Of a stretch of 64,000 nt of DNA, positions 1 to 11,299 are shown piece by piece. The stretch's first letter is position 1. The number at the start of each line of letters is the position of its first letter. Source of the stretch: Datisca glomerata (taxonomy: Eukaryota; Streptophyta; Magnoliopsida; Cucurbitales; Datiscaceae); contig QANY01007891.1 in assembly GCA_003255025.1 (NCBI GenBank), positions 1,828,558-1,892,557 of the forward strand. Direction: 5' to 3'. The notes below the pieces were generated by a model, which worked only from the letters and a program-made list of their open reading frames with translations, was not told the DNA's origin and did no database searches. A program made the position numbers and the translations under genes.

Positions 1-456
1 CTAGCTATTTTGATGTTAATAGTTGGAACGAAAAAATACAATCTTTACATTGATTTACTTATAAGTATTCAAGTTTCTTGTTCTAATTAGATGTTATAGA
101 AATGACTGTCTAAAGGTTCAGCAAATTACAGGCAAAACAACCTGTTTGTTGACGAAATTGCACAATCTAATTTGTCCAATATTCTCTTAATGCGGCAGAG
201 GCTTTATGTTCTTGATTAAAATCTAGCACTCGTAGAAAGGTTGTTCTGCTTTCAATAAAGCGCCAGATGTCACCGATGGGCCAGCTTATCTTTTTTTTAT
301 CGGTAAATGGGCCGGCTTATCTTAGCATTGCTTAGATAGCTAGGAAGAAAAAATTTCCAATATGCTTCATAATGCTCTATAAATCAAGATGTAATAACAT
401 GTTTATAATGGGCGTAGAGTAGGATAGAGAGATGAGCATCTGAAGCTCTGGCATAC

Positions 457-3400
457 CGAAAGGGGAGAAAGTCATGTCTTCCAGGACCCCTAAAACGCCT
501 AGGACCTTCAGGATTCTCTTTAGACTGTTCCATGCGGTTGAAGCACCTGGAGAGATATGCACCCTGTTGAGCAGCAACCTGAAAAAAGTCAAACAAGTTT
601 AGAGTCCCTCTAATATATTTTATTGCAAACAGTCGAGTCATGACCTACATGAAAGTTTTACTCCAACCAGAGGTCCAGAGGATAAACTAATGTACCTGCG
701 CAGTTGCCGGCAAACTCTTCATTTGTAAGTCTGCTTGACAAAGGGCCAACTTAAACCCTTCAATATCTACTTCCTTCCTCTCATTCCCATCAGAATCCTT
801 CAAAAGATCTGTCACATCGTGCATATGTTTGCTCTTTAGATATAGGTCCACCTGGGGGTATCTTACAAGTATATCATCTATTACATCTCTGAATTCTTGA
901 ACCGTTAGGGTACCAGAGTTGTCTTTGTCAGCAGCTTTAAATATGTTGGAGATATCTTCCTAAAGAGAATACCATATTAAGTTCAGAGAATATAGAGCGG
1001 TTGTGTAGGGTTGCGTAGGCTTAAATTATATAACTACTTCACATGTATTTTTTATCGGTACGTAAATACGACATATATAAATAAGATATCATCTTCATTT
1101 TTTGGTCGGTAAGATATCATCTTCATAATTCCCAAGAGGAGAAGAATGTCAGGTTTGAGAAAACAAGACAAGTCATCGTGGATAAAGAAAGAGCACATAA
1201 GGCAAACAGTTATATTCTTACCATAATTTTGCGTTGATCTATTGTAGCGCAATCACCAATGGCATATACACTTTCACAACCCTTCACGCGCAACCACTCA
1301 TCAGTTGCTAGAACACGTCTATTTGTCTGCATATAAGAACTTCAACAATAGCTTACCCAGAAACCACCCTTGCTAAAATAATTTATTAACTCAAAATTGA
1401 GTTTGTTAACTAAGATGAGAACTTAGATTATTATCAATCATAAGGATATCTGCAAAATAAAGTTCTTTACAGATTTCAATCATCATAAGACATCAAATTT
1501 ACTTAACAAACCTGGCCAATTTTCTCCATGAAGTCCTTAACGACGGGACGAGTCCCAACACCAGTAGACCATACAACTAATCCATGTGGGATAGAGCAGA
1601 CTTCTCCCTTTGATTTCATTGACATTGTAATTTCCTTGTCAGAAACACTATTGACCCGGCATCCTGTTTGAACTTCAATACCATCTCTTCCGAATTTTTC
1701 TTCAGCAAATGAGCTGATTCTTTCATCAAACCTGCATACATAAAAAGAAAAAGAAATTTTCATCAGGGTTTCATGCTGCAGATTGTCCATAGATCAAAAA
1801 GTGCATTGTTGAATGAATGTCGATGAGTTACAGTGCTATGCTTCCATTATCCAAGGCTACATAAAAATTGTATAAAGCTGATCTTCATATTTACCAGTAG
1901 GTGTACAGAATAATTAATTGCCTGAGGTAAAGAAATGCTAATTCTATAATAACTTCTTAATAGTAGACGAAAAGGACCCCGTTTTTGAAGGTTCTGTTTA
2001 TCCGGTTGAGATATGCCCTTAAAGTTAAGAAAGTTAAATTGTGAATTCCTCTTTCCTTACGTGTTCAAGATGTGATCTCCTGATTGAATAACTGAAATTT
2101 TCACCAGATCTTTCACCGTAGGATATAAGTTCACTAAATCTTCTTGGACAAAGTCATGCAGCTCAGCAGCAAACTCAACACCAGTTGGACCGCCACCTAC
2201 AATTACAAAATGTAGATTTCTCCTCTTCTCCTCTTCACTCAGATTAGGAAGCACAGCCATTTCAAAGCAATCTATCACACTCCTGCGAATCTTCAGAGCA
2301 TCCTCTACTTCCTATATTCTAGCAAAATCGATCAATTCACGTAATTAAATATCAAAGATAATGATTAACAAAGAATTCCAGAATATTGGAAGTTGAAATC
2401 ACTTTACCTTGAGGAAGTGGCAGTTTTCCTTGACACCAGGAGTGTTGAAAGTGTTTACTTGTGCTCCTATTGCAATCACCAAGTAGTCGTACTCGACAGA
2501 AAACTCCCTACTTCCAACAAAGTTGTTATCAACTTTGGATTTGCAGAAGATCTTCTTGTTTTCAGCATCAATCTTGACACATTCTGCTTCCCAGAATTGA
2601 ATTTCACCTTTTTGCTGTTATGTATAGTAATTAAATTCTAATTAAAATGTCCACTAACAAATTCTTTTTTGTGAGCAACCGTGTGGTGTTAAATTAATCA
2701 GAAGAAAAACTTAAGTGATTCACCATGAATTTCATCTTAAAAGTCCAAATGTAACATGTATGATTAACTAAATGTGTGTAATATAATCCCTCAAGAATCT
2801 TTTTGTGCTCACTTACCTTCTTTATGATGTTCCGAATCGGTTCTGCAATGCTCCGAGCTTCAACTGTTCCACACGTAACACTAGGCAATAGAGGGGTAAA
2901 AGCAAAATAATTCCGCGGTGAAATAACCTGTACATCATATTTTGAAGAATCCAAGTCCTTTATGAAACTGGTACCAGCCCATCCTGTTCCAAGCACCAAA
3001 ACTCTTTTCCTCTTAGGCTCCCATTCATCAGGAGTCCCAATTTCTGACCGTGATTCTGAATAAGCCACTAGGCCACCGCTACTGCAATAATTTCCAAGCA
3101 ATGTGCATATGATCAAGGAGAGAAGTTGTCTTCTACTTTACAGAAAACGATGAATCCCTCTATAATGAATAAATCCTCTTTATTTCGCAGATTATTACTA
3201 GTAGGCTATTAATCCAATTATTAATAACTGTAGAACGATCTTTTTTTTTATCGGTGCCTGTAGAACTATCCAACCGGAGATAATATAGTTTATAGATAAT
3301 ACAGAGTAATGTATGGCTGCAATCCATCTACTAGTCAACTATAGAACCACAATCCACTTCTACTCTGATTCAGATATTTACGCATAAAGATCGCATTCAG

Positions 3401-3945
3401 CATCAACTTACATTGTCTCGTAAAACAGATTTGAACATGAATGTCCGATCCAAATTATTTTACTTATTGTCCCGATTAATTTTGTTCGATGTTCTCAGTA
3501 GCCAAGGAGAGACACGTTGATTTTGCGAGCAAGTAATCGAAGCACTAAGCTCACTGATCCACCTTTTACTTTTAATTCAAAGTCAAAGTAGATGAACGAA
3601 CAATTAGACTACACTTGAGCAGATAACTCCGCAAGTCAACAATTTCCTTATTTTGCTACATTTTGAACTTAGAATTCAACTAAATCAGATATCCTTCTAG
3701 GCACTGAGCAGATAAACCAGCTTCGGACTTCAAATGTCAATGTTTACTTATTTTCCAATATTTTCTCAGAAATCAACCAGAAAGTAAGATGCAAACATAA
3801 CTGGACCTGGACGAAACATATGGGGGAGAAGAAAAGAAAGTGAGTAGAAAGAAGACCTGATGGTGCAGAGAACGAGAAGCTTAGAGTAAGCAGGGCAGCC
3901 ATGAAAAGCTCTTGAAGCTTTAGTCAAAAAGGACAAAATCGTCAT
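457..3945 (-). CDS. NDB1: External alternative NAD(P)H-ubiquinone oxidoreductase, NDB1 type (3' end outside window)
   Basis: Type II NADPH dehydrogenase passing electrons to ubiquinone without proton pumping, on the outer face of the inner mitochondrial membrane. Exons (minus): 3857-3945, 2817-3081, 2408-2614, 2061-2311, 1512-1731, 1222-1326, 696-959, 457-578; all junctions are GT-AG and phase closes. They encode 507 residues plus two bases. The start at 3945 opens MTILSFLTKASRAF, like NDB1 proteins. Motifs: first dinucleotide fold GTGWAG (61-66), second GGGPTG (226-231), and a complete EF-hand loop DKDNSGTLTVQE (390-401). Residue 263, at the end of the second fold's second strand, is Gln (VIQSGDH); in this family Gln rather than Glu there goes with NADPH preference. 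Exon 8 ends at a donor (456-455), so the final roughly 65 residues must lie before base 1. The frame read past this donor ends in a false stop. NDB2 is less likely because of Gln263 and the N terminus. Confidence 0.93.
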
Positions 3946-4030
3946 TTGAAGAGATCAAGATTGGATAAGGGAGGAAGATAACAGCCTGGCAAGTGGCACT
4001 GAAGAAGACCTTCGAATTCCGGGAGGGGGG

Positions 4031-4087
<57 letters not shown>
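4031..4087. repeat. (GA)n microsatellite upstream of NDB1
   Basis: About 27 GA units preceded by a G run. It lies 86-142 bases upstream of the NDB1 start codon, so on the transcribed strand it is a CT tract in the promoter or 5' UTR. Confidence 0.95.
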
Positions 4088-4089
<2 letters not shown>

Positions 4090-4754
4090 AGCTCATGATT
4101 CACGTAAAGGAACTTTATTGATGGGTCGCTCGGGAACCTTTGAAATTAACAGATACTGTTTTGAGAAATTTGTAGGTTTGACATGGTATTTTCACGATAT
4201 AAAGACACTTTCTTACTTTTAAGTAAATTTAGCTTTTTGCATAGCAAAAACTGAATTGTGCATTTTTTTTATTTTAAGACTCATGAGCCTCACTCTCACT
4301 AACTTCTTTTCTCTTTTATTTTATTTTCCCGTCAGTTTAAGATTCTCTTTCTCGTATTCTCTATTTTTTCAGTTTCTTCACATGAACCCCTCTCTCTTTC
4401 TATTTTTTTATTTTATCATTCATTCATTCAATCTCTCACTTATTTCCTACATTAATGCAAACTTTCACTCATATTTTTCATTAACACAAACCCTAAACTT
4501 ATTGAGTTTACCATCAACAATGATAGGGTGATTCTAGAAAGAAGGTGATGGACGCCGAAGAATATATTTTACATAGTGGCGGTTGGATGATCAAATAAGT
4601 ACACTACTAAGCTTATGACTTTGTTGAGAATTTTTTTTGTTAGATGTTCACTTAGTTATTGTGCATTTGAGTTAAAAAATTTCAATATGTATATATAAAA
4701 ATCAAACTTTTATATTATTGATTTATATGAATTGATATAGTGAGTTACACAATG

Positions 4755-6480
4755 TTATACTATAGTCTAGTACACTGCTAGACTGCTAGACTGTTAGACT
4801 AGATTGCTAGACTATAGTCTAGTATATGGCTAGATTGCTATACTGTAATATAAAATATGGCTAGACTGCTAGACTATAATATTCATAAAATTGAGTGAAA
4901 TTTAATTGTAAATTAATCTTTACTCATACACATTTAAGCTCTAGCAAACATCAATATTCTAATCGATTTCTTTATTGTTAGACTGCTAGACTATACTGAT
5001 AGACTATATACTACTAGACTGCTAGACTTCTAGTTATTGGCAAGCTTGTTATCATCACAATTATATTAAACTTAAATGTTTGAATTGTCAAATCTTTCAG
5101 ATATGGGAGATATACGAATAATGTTAATGTTTGGAGGAGAATGGGTAAGTAAAGATGAATGCTTTAAGTATGTGATTACAACTCCAGCGAAACCGATATA
5201 TAAGTGAAAAGATTACACATTTGAACAACTATTACACAAGTTGTACTCAATTCTTATATTAGATCGTTCATTACATCGGCTACATATGGAGTTCTTGGTT
5301 AAAGCGTGTTTAGCTCAACCTGTAGAGATCATCGACAATGAAAATATTCGGTGGTTTATGTCGAGAGTTTGAACTCGATCAAATACCATGTACACATGCA
5401 ATAACAGCATCCTGATACCGCAACATCACACTGTACTCATTATGTTCAAGATATTACACTACTAAGTTCCTTCTATTGGCTTATGTTGAGTCTATTTATC
5501 CAGTTGGTAGTCGACAAGATTGGTAGGTAGCAGATGATGTTAGATATGTTACAGTGTTTCCCTCAAATAGTAGACAGTCATCTGGAAGACATAGGAATGA
5601 AAACGGTGTGGTAGATGTGGTGATCTAGGCCATGATATGCGGACTTGTAAAAAGTCGATCCATTTCGCACCAAGACAACCTGTGGCTAGGTGATGATTGT
5701 TTTGTTAATAGATCAAAGCATTTTTGTGTGAATGTTTCACGGTAGGACTCCATATGTGGTGATATGCTTTGTTAATAGTTGTAAAGATGTTATGGACAGA
5801 CGAAGTTGTTAACAGATCCATGCATTTTTGTGTGTAAATATGTTGATAATGATAACAACAATTATTTGACTCAATTTATTTACATTTTGTGACTCAAGTA
5901 TTTTTTCATGCCAAATCGCTCTATGGTCTAGCAGAAAATATTCTGCTAGACCATGACCTATCAGTTTTGTACTAAAATTAACACTTGCTAGACTGCAGTC
6001 TAGCAAGATATTGTCTGCTAGACCATGGTCTAACATAGCAAACAGAAACAGGTAATATGGAGTCTTAACTTATGACATCCTAAATAGCTTGCATTAACAA
6101 TAAAAGTCATAAAAAAACACAAGTATTTTTTATGTCAGGTCGCTAGACCATGGACTAACGGAAAATATTATGCTAGACCATGGTCTAGCAGATTTGTGTT
6201 AAAATTAACACTTACTAGACCACAGTCTAGTAGGATATTGCCTACTAGACCATGGCCTAGCGGAGCAAACAGAAACACAGTAACATGTGGTTTGAACTTA
6301 TGATATCTCAAACAACATGCATTAACAATATAAGTCATCTCAAAACACAAGTATTTTTGTTCATACCAAATCATTAGATCATGGTCTAGCAGTTTTGTGT
6401 TAAAATTAATATTTACTAGACCACGGTTTAGCAGAATATTGTCTGCTAGACCACGGTCTAGCAGAGCAAACAGAAACAAT
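4755..6480. repeat. Interspersed CTAGAC / TGCTAGACCATGGTCTAGCA palindromes
   Basis: Two sub-blocks. At 4755-5035 short motifs such as GCTAGACTATAGTCTAG recur. At 5925-6465 near-perfect palindromes around CTAGACCATGGTCTAG recur at irregular spacing, a full 20-nt copy at about 6172-6191 and variants near 5928, 6005, 6247 and 6447, each flanked by similar AAATTAACACT and GCAAACAGAAACA segments. The same units occur at 26940-27215. Confidence 0.8.
5103..5648 (+). pseudogene. MuDR-type transposase remnant: N-terminal domain joined to SWIM finger and zinc knuckle
   Basis: Translation from 5103 gives the opening typical of plant MULE transposases (IMLMFGGEW, then YTFEQLLHKLYSI and a stretch ending NENIRWF), interrupted by one stop. 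It then runs, with a frame change, into a SWIM zinc-finger remnant at about 5359-5400 (CREFELDQIPCTHA; the first Cys of the usual CxC is Gly) and a CCHC knuckle CGRCGDLGHDMRTC at 5607-5648. The DDE catalytic core that should separate these parts, normally several hundred codons, is missing. It cannot encode an active transposase. Confidence 0.72.
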
Positions 6481-8334
6481 GCAATATATGATCTGAACTT
6501 GTGACATCCCTAACAACCTGCGTTAACAAATTACGACATCCAAAACAATAGTAATTTTTATAGAGACAGAACAACATTCATTCACAATATCCAACCAGAT
6601 TCAGTCAAATTCAAATATCCTAACAGATTCAAATATCCAAGCAAGTGTTAATAATATTCAGACAGATTCCAACAAATATCCTAACATTGATGAGTATAGT
6701 GATTTACAGTATGAAAGTTTAAATATCAGGTAGATTCAATCACAATATATGTATTCCATGATTTAGAGTATAAAAATTCTAATACATCAACATTAATTCA
6801 CATAATAAACATCCTAAAATTTAGAGTCTTCAGTGCCATGCCCATAATCAAATATATCAACTGCCATATTTTCTTGAAGCTCAACCATTCTACTTTGAGC
6901 ACATCTAAAAAAGTCTTGGCCCACACACAACTTCACAAATTTCAATGCAAACATGTCACAATCGCACCATATGTGCACAATAAAATGAATGTCAAATAAT
7001 CAAATATATATTAAGTGATGGTAGTTTATCACATATACTTATCTTAGCCATCTCAAACTTATCATCATTAACTTTTATGGTTAAGTCGATGTTTTCATTC
7101 AACAAGAATTAATATAATGGGAAGAGGAAAACTACTATCATAAGATAACCTAATCATAGTTGCAAAAATAGATAAGAAGCTCATAACACTCCGTATGAAT
7201 TCCATGTTACATTTGTAAGGAAAGCATCAGCCTCAGCATGATAACTGTTAATTTCTGCACCAGTACATAGTCAATCGATCAACACTCCGTATGAATTCCA
7301 TACACATATCCTTAACCATAGATTAAGATGAGCTACAGATCAAACATGATCATAAACATCGGCAATAGAGCACTGAATAACAAACTGAGCCTAAAACAAG
7401 CTTGCCCATGATATCACAAACTCCATCTTTTTATCTTTTAACAAGAGAAAACTAAGCATTAAAAATCCAAAAGAGATGGGACGAGGGAAGGGCTTTACCA
7501 GAATGCATAAAGTATACATATACATCATTAAATGTCAAGTTTGCAATTTTTTTAAAAGTCAAATTCGCATTTGATCACTGCACATTGCATAAAAGAATAA
7601 AAAAGTGAGGCAGAAAAAGCCATAAAACATTGAACCCAAAATCAAACAAAGTAATCGAAACAAACTCCAATATTATTTTTCCACTACTTTTCTATAGATT
7701 CTCCCCAATTTTCTTGACAACCGGAAAAAGAAAGTCGAAAGGTGAAAGAAAATGAGGCTGGCCTTTGTTGACCCCGAAAGGGAAGTTATAATCTAAAACT
7801 GTAACAACGAGCACAAACAAAAGAATGAGGGTGATGGAACCAGATACCCTACAACACTTCTCATGACGCGTCGATCGCCGGGAGCGATGGTGCTTGTGAG
7901 ACGCAAAACGAACTCTGATGGAGACCTGATCGGAGGAGCCATTGGAAGTTGAATGTTAGGGATCGTGACCACGTGAATCGAATCTATCAGATCCCTATTG
8001 CCTGAACTGAGCCATTCATTCAACAAATTCATACATTCATGGCCATCAAGGGTTTTTGGATAAAGTTGGGGATGAGACTGATAAAGGGTAAATAAGTCTT
8101 TATCTAATAAAAATAATAATTTCCTTTTGAAATATCTTAATATCGTTTAAATAAAACTTAGAGTCTCGCTATCATTAAATTCTTTCGGATGGTTTTCACT
8201 AGCAATTTTCCTACTTTTTTTCTTTTAGCAACTAGATTAAGTTTTAATAAACACCATTAATTTGTTTTAATAAATTAATTAGCATCATTCATTTGTTTTC
8301 TTTGAAATGAAAATTGAGTGTAAAAATAATAATT

Positions 8335-8760
8335 AAGTTTATAGACATTCCTTCAACTTTGACAATTTTTAAAGTGACCTACTCAACTTTAATGTCTTCT
8401 TAATTAATCCGTCAACTTTAATGAGTCATCAAATTGATCCCTCATGTTAGATTTTTCATTTTCTCCACGCGCCTGGCACGTGACCAAGTACAATTTTGCC
8501 ATTCCTTATACAAAACGCATGTTTTGACAGAAATAAAATAAAACCAAAGGCGCGTTTTGTTCAAAAGCCCTAAGAGAGGGCTGTTACGCAGGTAAAAAAA
8601 TCGGAGTGGGGGGGGGGCGGTTCGCAGAAGGCATCCATCGCGGGGAAGGGGGGGGGGATCCTCGTCGCCGGGGTTTCTCTCGCCTGGGGTTCTATCGCCG
8701 AGGGCTTCTTCTTCTCTTTCAAAATTTGCTTCAGTCGTGGGTTTCATCACCTGTGTAATT
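8335..8760 (+). repeat. Left terminal inverted repeat
   Basis: Pairs with about 10380-11295 in opposite orientation. It ends in a TC-rich, leader-like sequence (CAGTCGTGGGTTTCATCACC) that probably formed the 5' UTR of the plus-strand gene. It contains two long G runs near 8610 and 8647. Confidence 0.65.
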
Positions 8761-9015
8761 TCTTCCCTCCTTGATTGTTGCTAAGTTGAAATTAGGGGAA
8801 GTCTGTAGATGATTTTCTTTATTTTTTTGTTAATCTGAAGTTATATTGTCATTGGATCCAGCCGATTTTTTGGTACATGATTTTTGGTAATATCTTCTAT
8901 TTTTTAATAATCTGTAGTTATATTCTCTTTGGATAATCTGAAATTTTCTGGACAATCATGAATGATATGTGGTATTATTTGTGCTATTTTCCATTTTGTT
9001 CTTAGATTCTATTTG

Positions 9016-9373
9016 ATGGCTGCAACTTCCAGTGCTTCGTCTGGGATCAGAGGGAGATAATTGATTAAGTATTGCTTGTGGTATTAGGGCTCCATTAAAG
9101 ACTTCTTCGATACATGAGACTCGAATCCAAGATGGAGGTTCATCGGATTTGAGGTTTGAATTATGAATTAATAAATTTAAGTTCTTTAATGGCTTGTTTT
9201 TAATAAATTTTAGTTTATTGTATAATCAATGCAGGAAGGCTAGGGATGAGATTATGTCGAATGGTTTGATCCTTCTTGCGATAGTCATAGGGAACATGAT
9301 CACAACTATTGAAGAAGATATAAAAAGGTTAAATATAGAAATGCAAATGAACAATGAGAAGATTACAAGGTAG
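9016..9373 (+). pseudogene. GRF-type zinc-finger protein remnant
   Basis: A start at 9016 opens MAATSSASSGIRGR, then a stop. After a small deletion the sequence reads a CxCG-like core with RAPLKTSS, resembling the plant GRF zinc finger (pattern C-x-C-G-x-P-A-P-L-x-T-S-W-T). A probable intron follows and ends at an AG at about 9235. The second exon encodes a hydrophobic stretch (LILLAIVIG) then a short amphipathic segment (EEDIKRLNIEMQ) to a stop at 9371. A GRF finger followed by a coiled coil or membrane segment is common in small plant proteins carried by MULEs. The frame is broken and Cys residues are missing. Confidence 0.5.
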
Positions 9374-9620
9374 GAGAAGAACCAAACTTATGTTATTATA
9401 TTTTGGTCATTGTTAGTTGAGTGGGCATTTTCAATGTATTTACTAAAAAATTGACATTTTTTCATGTAATGTTAGAAGTATGTATTGACATTTTCTCAAG
9501 TAATATTGAGAGTATGTATTGATATTTTCTCATGTAATGTTGAGAGTATGTATTAGCATTTTCTCTTGCATCATCAAACGATGATGAAACCAATTATGCA
9601 GAATCAAAAAGTTCCTCTTC

Positions 9621-10055
9621 TTAACACCATTCTATATCTCCCTCAACATTCTCAGCACACACATCATGCTCTACATTCTCAACACCCACCTCATGCACAA
9701 CATTCTCAACACACACCTCATGCACAACATTCTCAACAGTCTTATGCTCAACATTCTCAACAGCCTCATGCTCTACATGTAACTCCAAAATCATAGATGA
9801 ATCAGTCTCTAACCTGACTAATATGATATGTATGTCACTATCATAATTCAATGGCCTTAAACTATCAAAATCTTCCCCCCAAACTTGTATCATATGCATA
9901 TCCAACTATCATACCTTAATGTTGTAACTTCTCCATGAAAACATACGTCGGATACAAATCTTTGTCAATTGATTCAAAAACTTCAACCTCACCTCCAAGA
10001 CAAGAAGTTATGGGATCCCTCACCAAACTATGCTCTCATCCCAGACATACTTGAG
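9621..10055 (-). pseudogene. PB1-like domain protein remnant of a MULE
   Basis: Read on the minus strand from about 10055, the frame gives HSLVRDP, GGEVEVFESIDKDLYPTYVF and, after a stop and frame change, YDSDIHIILVRLE with ILELHVEHE. This matches the layout of the PB1-like domain at the front of many plant MULE proteins (GGxV, FxxIDxDxxS, then ELYVEHE). It is followed by an acidic repeat rich in VENVEHEV, ending at a stop at 9621. The transposase core that normally follows is absent. Transcription would start in the right TIR and converge with the GRF remnant. Confidence 0.55.
9640..9780. repeat. Minisatellite, about 27-bp units, in the PB1-like tail
   Basis: About five degenerate copies of a CTCAACATTCTCAACACACA unit. 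On the minus strand these encode repeats of VENVxHEVC. On the plus strand they give an artificial His/Gln-rich frame that I do not regard as a gene. Confidence 0.8.
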
Positions 10056-10379
10056 AGTATATAACAAAATTGGTCCAATAAGAAATGATTATTATATCAC
10101 CCCTAGAGAATATAGTAACACTTCTAGCATTAAGTTAACTTCACACAAATAATATTAAGGTAATTTCACACTGTCAAACAATATAATAGCAAAATGGTCC
10201 CCATTAACATTATATATTGAATAAAGACAACAATAAAAGTTCCACTATAAAAAATAAAATGATCATCTCTAATAGTAAGTTTAGAATATTATATTTACCA
10301 CAAATAAAAATAATTTCACAAGCATATAAAATTCTAGGGCTCTGAAATGGTAAAAAACACAAACATACAAAAGTCTCAA

Positions 10380-11295
10380 AAGCACAAAAAACATTCTCCA
10401 AGCACAATCCACTATACTGAACAAGCGAAGAAAACAGAGTCCAATATAAAACAACGTCTAATATACAGAAGAAAACATCACAGAGTCCAGTATACGGCAT
10501 AAGTAAAAAAGCAAAGAAAACAACATTTGAGCCTCAAAGAACCCCGACGAGAAACCCTGTTTATGCGACGAAAGCCATCTACGACTGAACTAGAGAATAA
10601 GAAAGAAGCCCTTTGAACTTATGTGAATCTATGCTAAGAAGCCCTCTACGAAAAATAAGGGCTTCACCGAATCAACCCCCTTCAATTTTTCACCTCTAAA
10701 AACACCCCCCACCCTCAATTTTTCACCTCTACAATAGCCCTCTCTTAAGGCTTTTGATAAAAACACACATTTATGTTTTTTTGTCAAAATGTGCATTTTG
10801 CATAAGCGATCACATGAACAATCTAATGACGTTAACAATCTAATGTGAAAAGAATAAAAAATTTACAGAAAACATTTATTTGATAGATCGTGAAGTCAAC
10901 AAATAAATTAAAAAGAGGTGTAAGCGATCACGTGAACAATCTAATGACATTAACAATCTAATGTGAAAAGGATGAAAAATTTACAAAAAACATTTATTTG
11001 ATAGATTATGTAAGTCAACAAATAAATTAACAATCTAATGTGAAAAGGATAAAAAATTTAAAAAAACATTTATTTGATAGATTATGGAAGTCAACAGATA
11101 AATTAAGAAGAGGTGTAAGCGATCATGTGAACAATCTAATGACATTAACAATCTAATGTGAAAAGGATAAAAAATTTACAGAAAACATTTATTTGATAGA
11201 TCATGAAAGTCAACAAATAAATTAAGAAGAGGTGAAAGTTAAGGGAGTATCTTTAAAAAATGACCAAACTTCAAGGGATTTTATAAAGTTAACCC
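10380..11295 (-). repeat. Right terminal inverted repeat, enlarged by tandem duplications
   Basis: Reverse complement of the left TIR in several blocks (tip at 11214-11295; GCCTTAAGAGAGGGC block near 10740-10760; CAGTCGTAGATGG block near 10575). It is longer than the left arm because a roughly 119-bp unit has been tandemly repeated at 10803-11235. A second small duplication of TCAATTTTTCACCTCTA lies at about 10682-10731. Confidence 0.6.
10803..11235. repeat. Tandem repeat, about 119-bp unit
   Basis: Units start with AAGCGATCAC at about 10803, 10922 and 11116. A truncated unit lies between the second and third, lacking the AAGCGATCA block. Each carries ACAATCTAATG, AACATTTATTTGATAGAT and AGTCAACAAATAAATTAA. 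Confidence 0.85.
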
Positions 11296-11299
11296 TAAA

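Larger units (their letters stand above)
4190..8125 (+). mobile_element. Decayed Mutator-like element (family A, copy 1)
   Basis: This stretch holds a degenerate MULE transposase fragment (5103-5648), clusters of CTAGAC palindromes and AT-rich non-coding DNA, and much of it recurs at about 26100-28000. Matching blocks include 4240-4545 with 26146-26480, 5730-6560 with 26690-27300, and 6690-7020 with 27420-28000. The suggested ends rest on a weak terminal similarity: the sequence starting GATATAAAGAC near 4197 resembles the reverse complement of the region near 8115. I could not find a convincing 9-bp target duplication, so both ends are approximate. Confidence 0.45.
8335..11295. mobile_element. 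MULE-type element with long TIRs and two convergent gene remnants
   Basis: The left arm (from about 8335) and the reverse complement of the right arm (ending about 11295) align at their tips (CCTTCAACTTTGAC against CCTTGAAGTTTGGTC, then TTTTTAAAG, then TCTTCTTAATT). Similarity resumes further in: CAAAAGCCCTAAGAGAGGGC at left against CAAAAGCCTTAAGAGAGGGC at right, both followed by G-rich runs and a CAGTCGT block. Between the arms lie a plus-strand GRF zinc-finger remnant and a minus-strand PB1-like remnant, each starting next to its own TIR. No clear target duplication was found, so the ends may be off by tens of bases. Confidence 0.68.

Noticed and set aside
377..641. Read-through ending of NDB1 exon 8 to a stop at about 384
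   Set aside because: After the donor at 456-455 the residues lose all similarity to the NDB C terminus. The true last exon must be outside the window.
5925..6465. Regularly spaced palindromes resembling a CRISPR array
   Set aside because: Spacing is irregular, spacers are related to each other, there are no cas genes, and the host is a plant. It is a repeat within a MULE family.
9566..9796. His/Gln-rich plus-strand frame
   Set aside because: Opposite-strand shadow of the acidic repeat in the PB1-like remnant.
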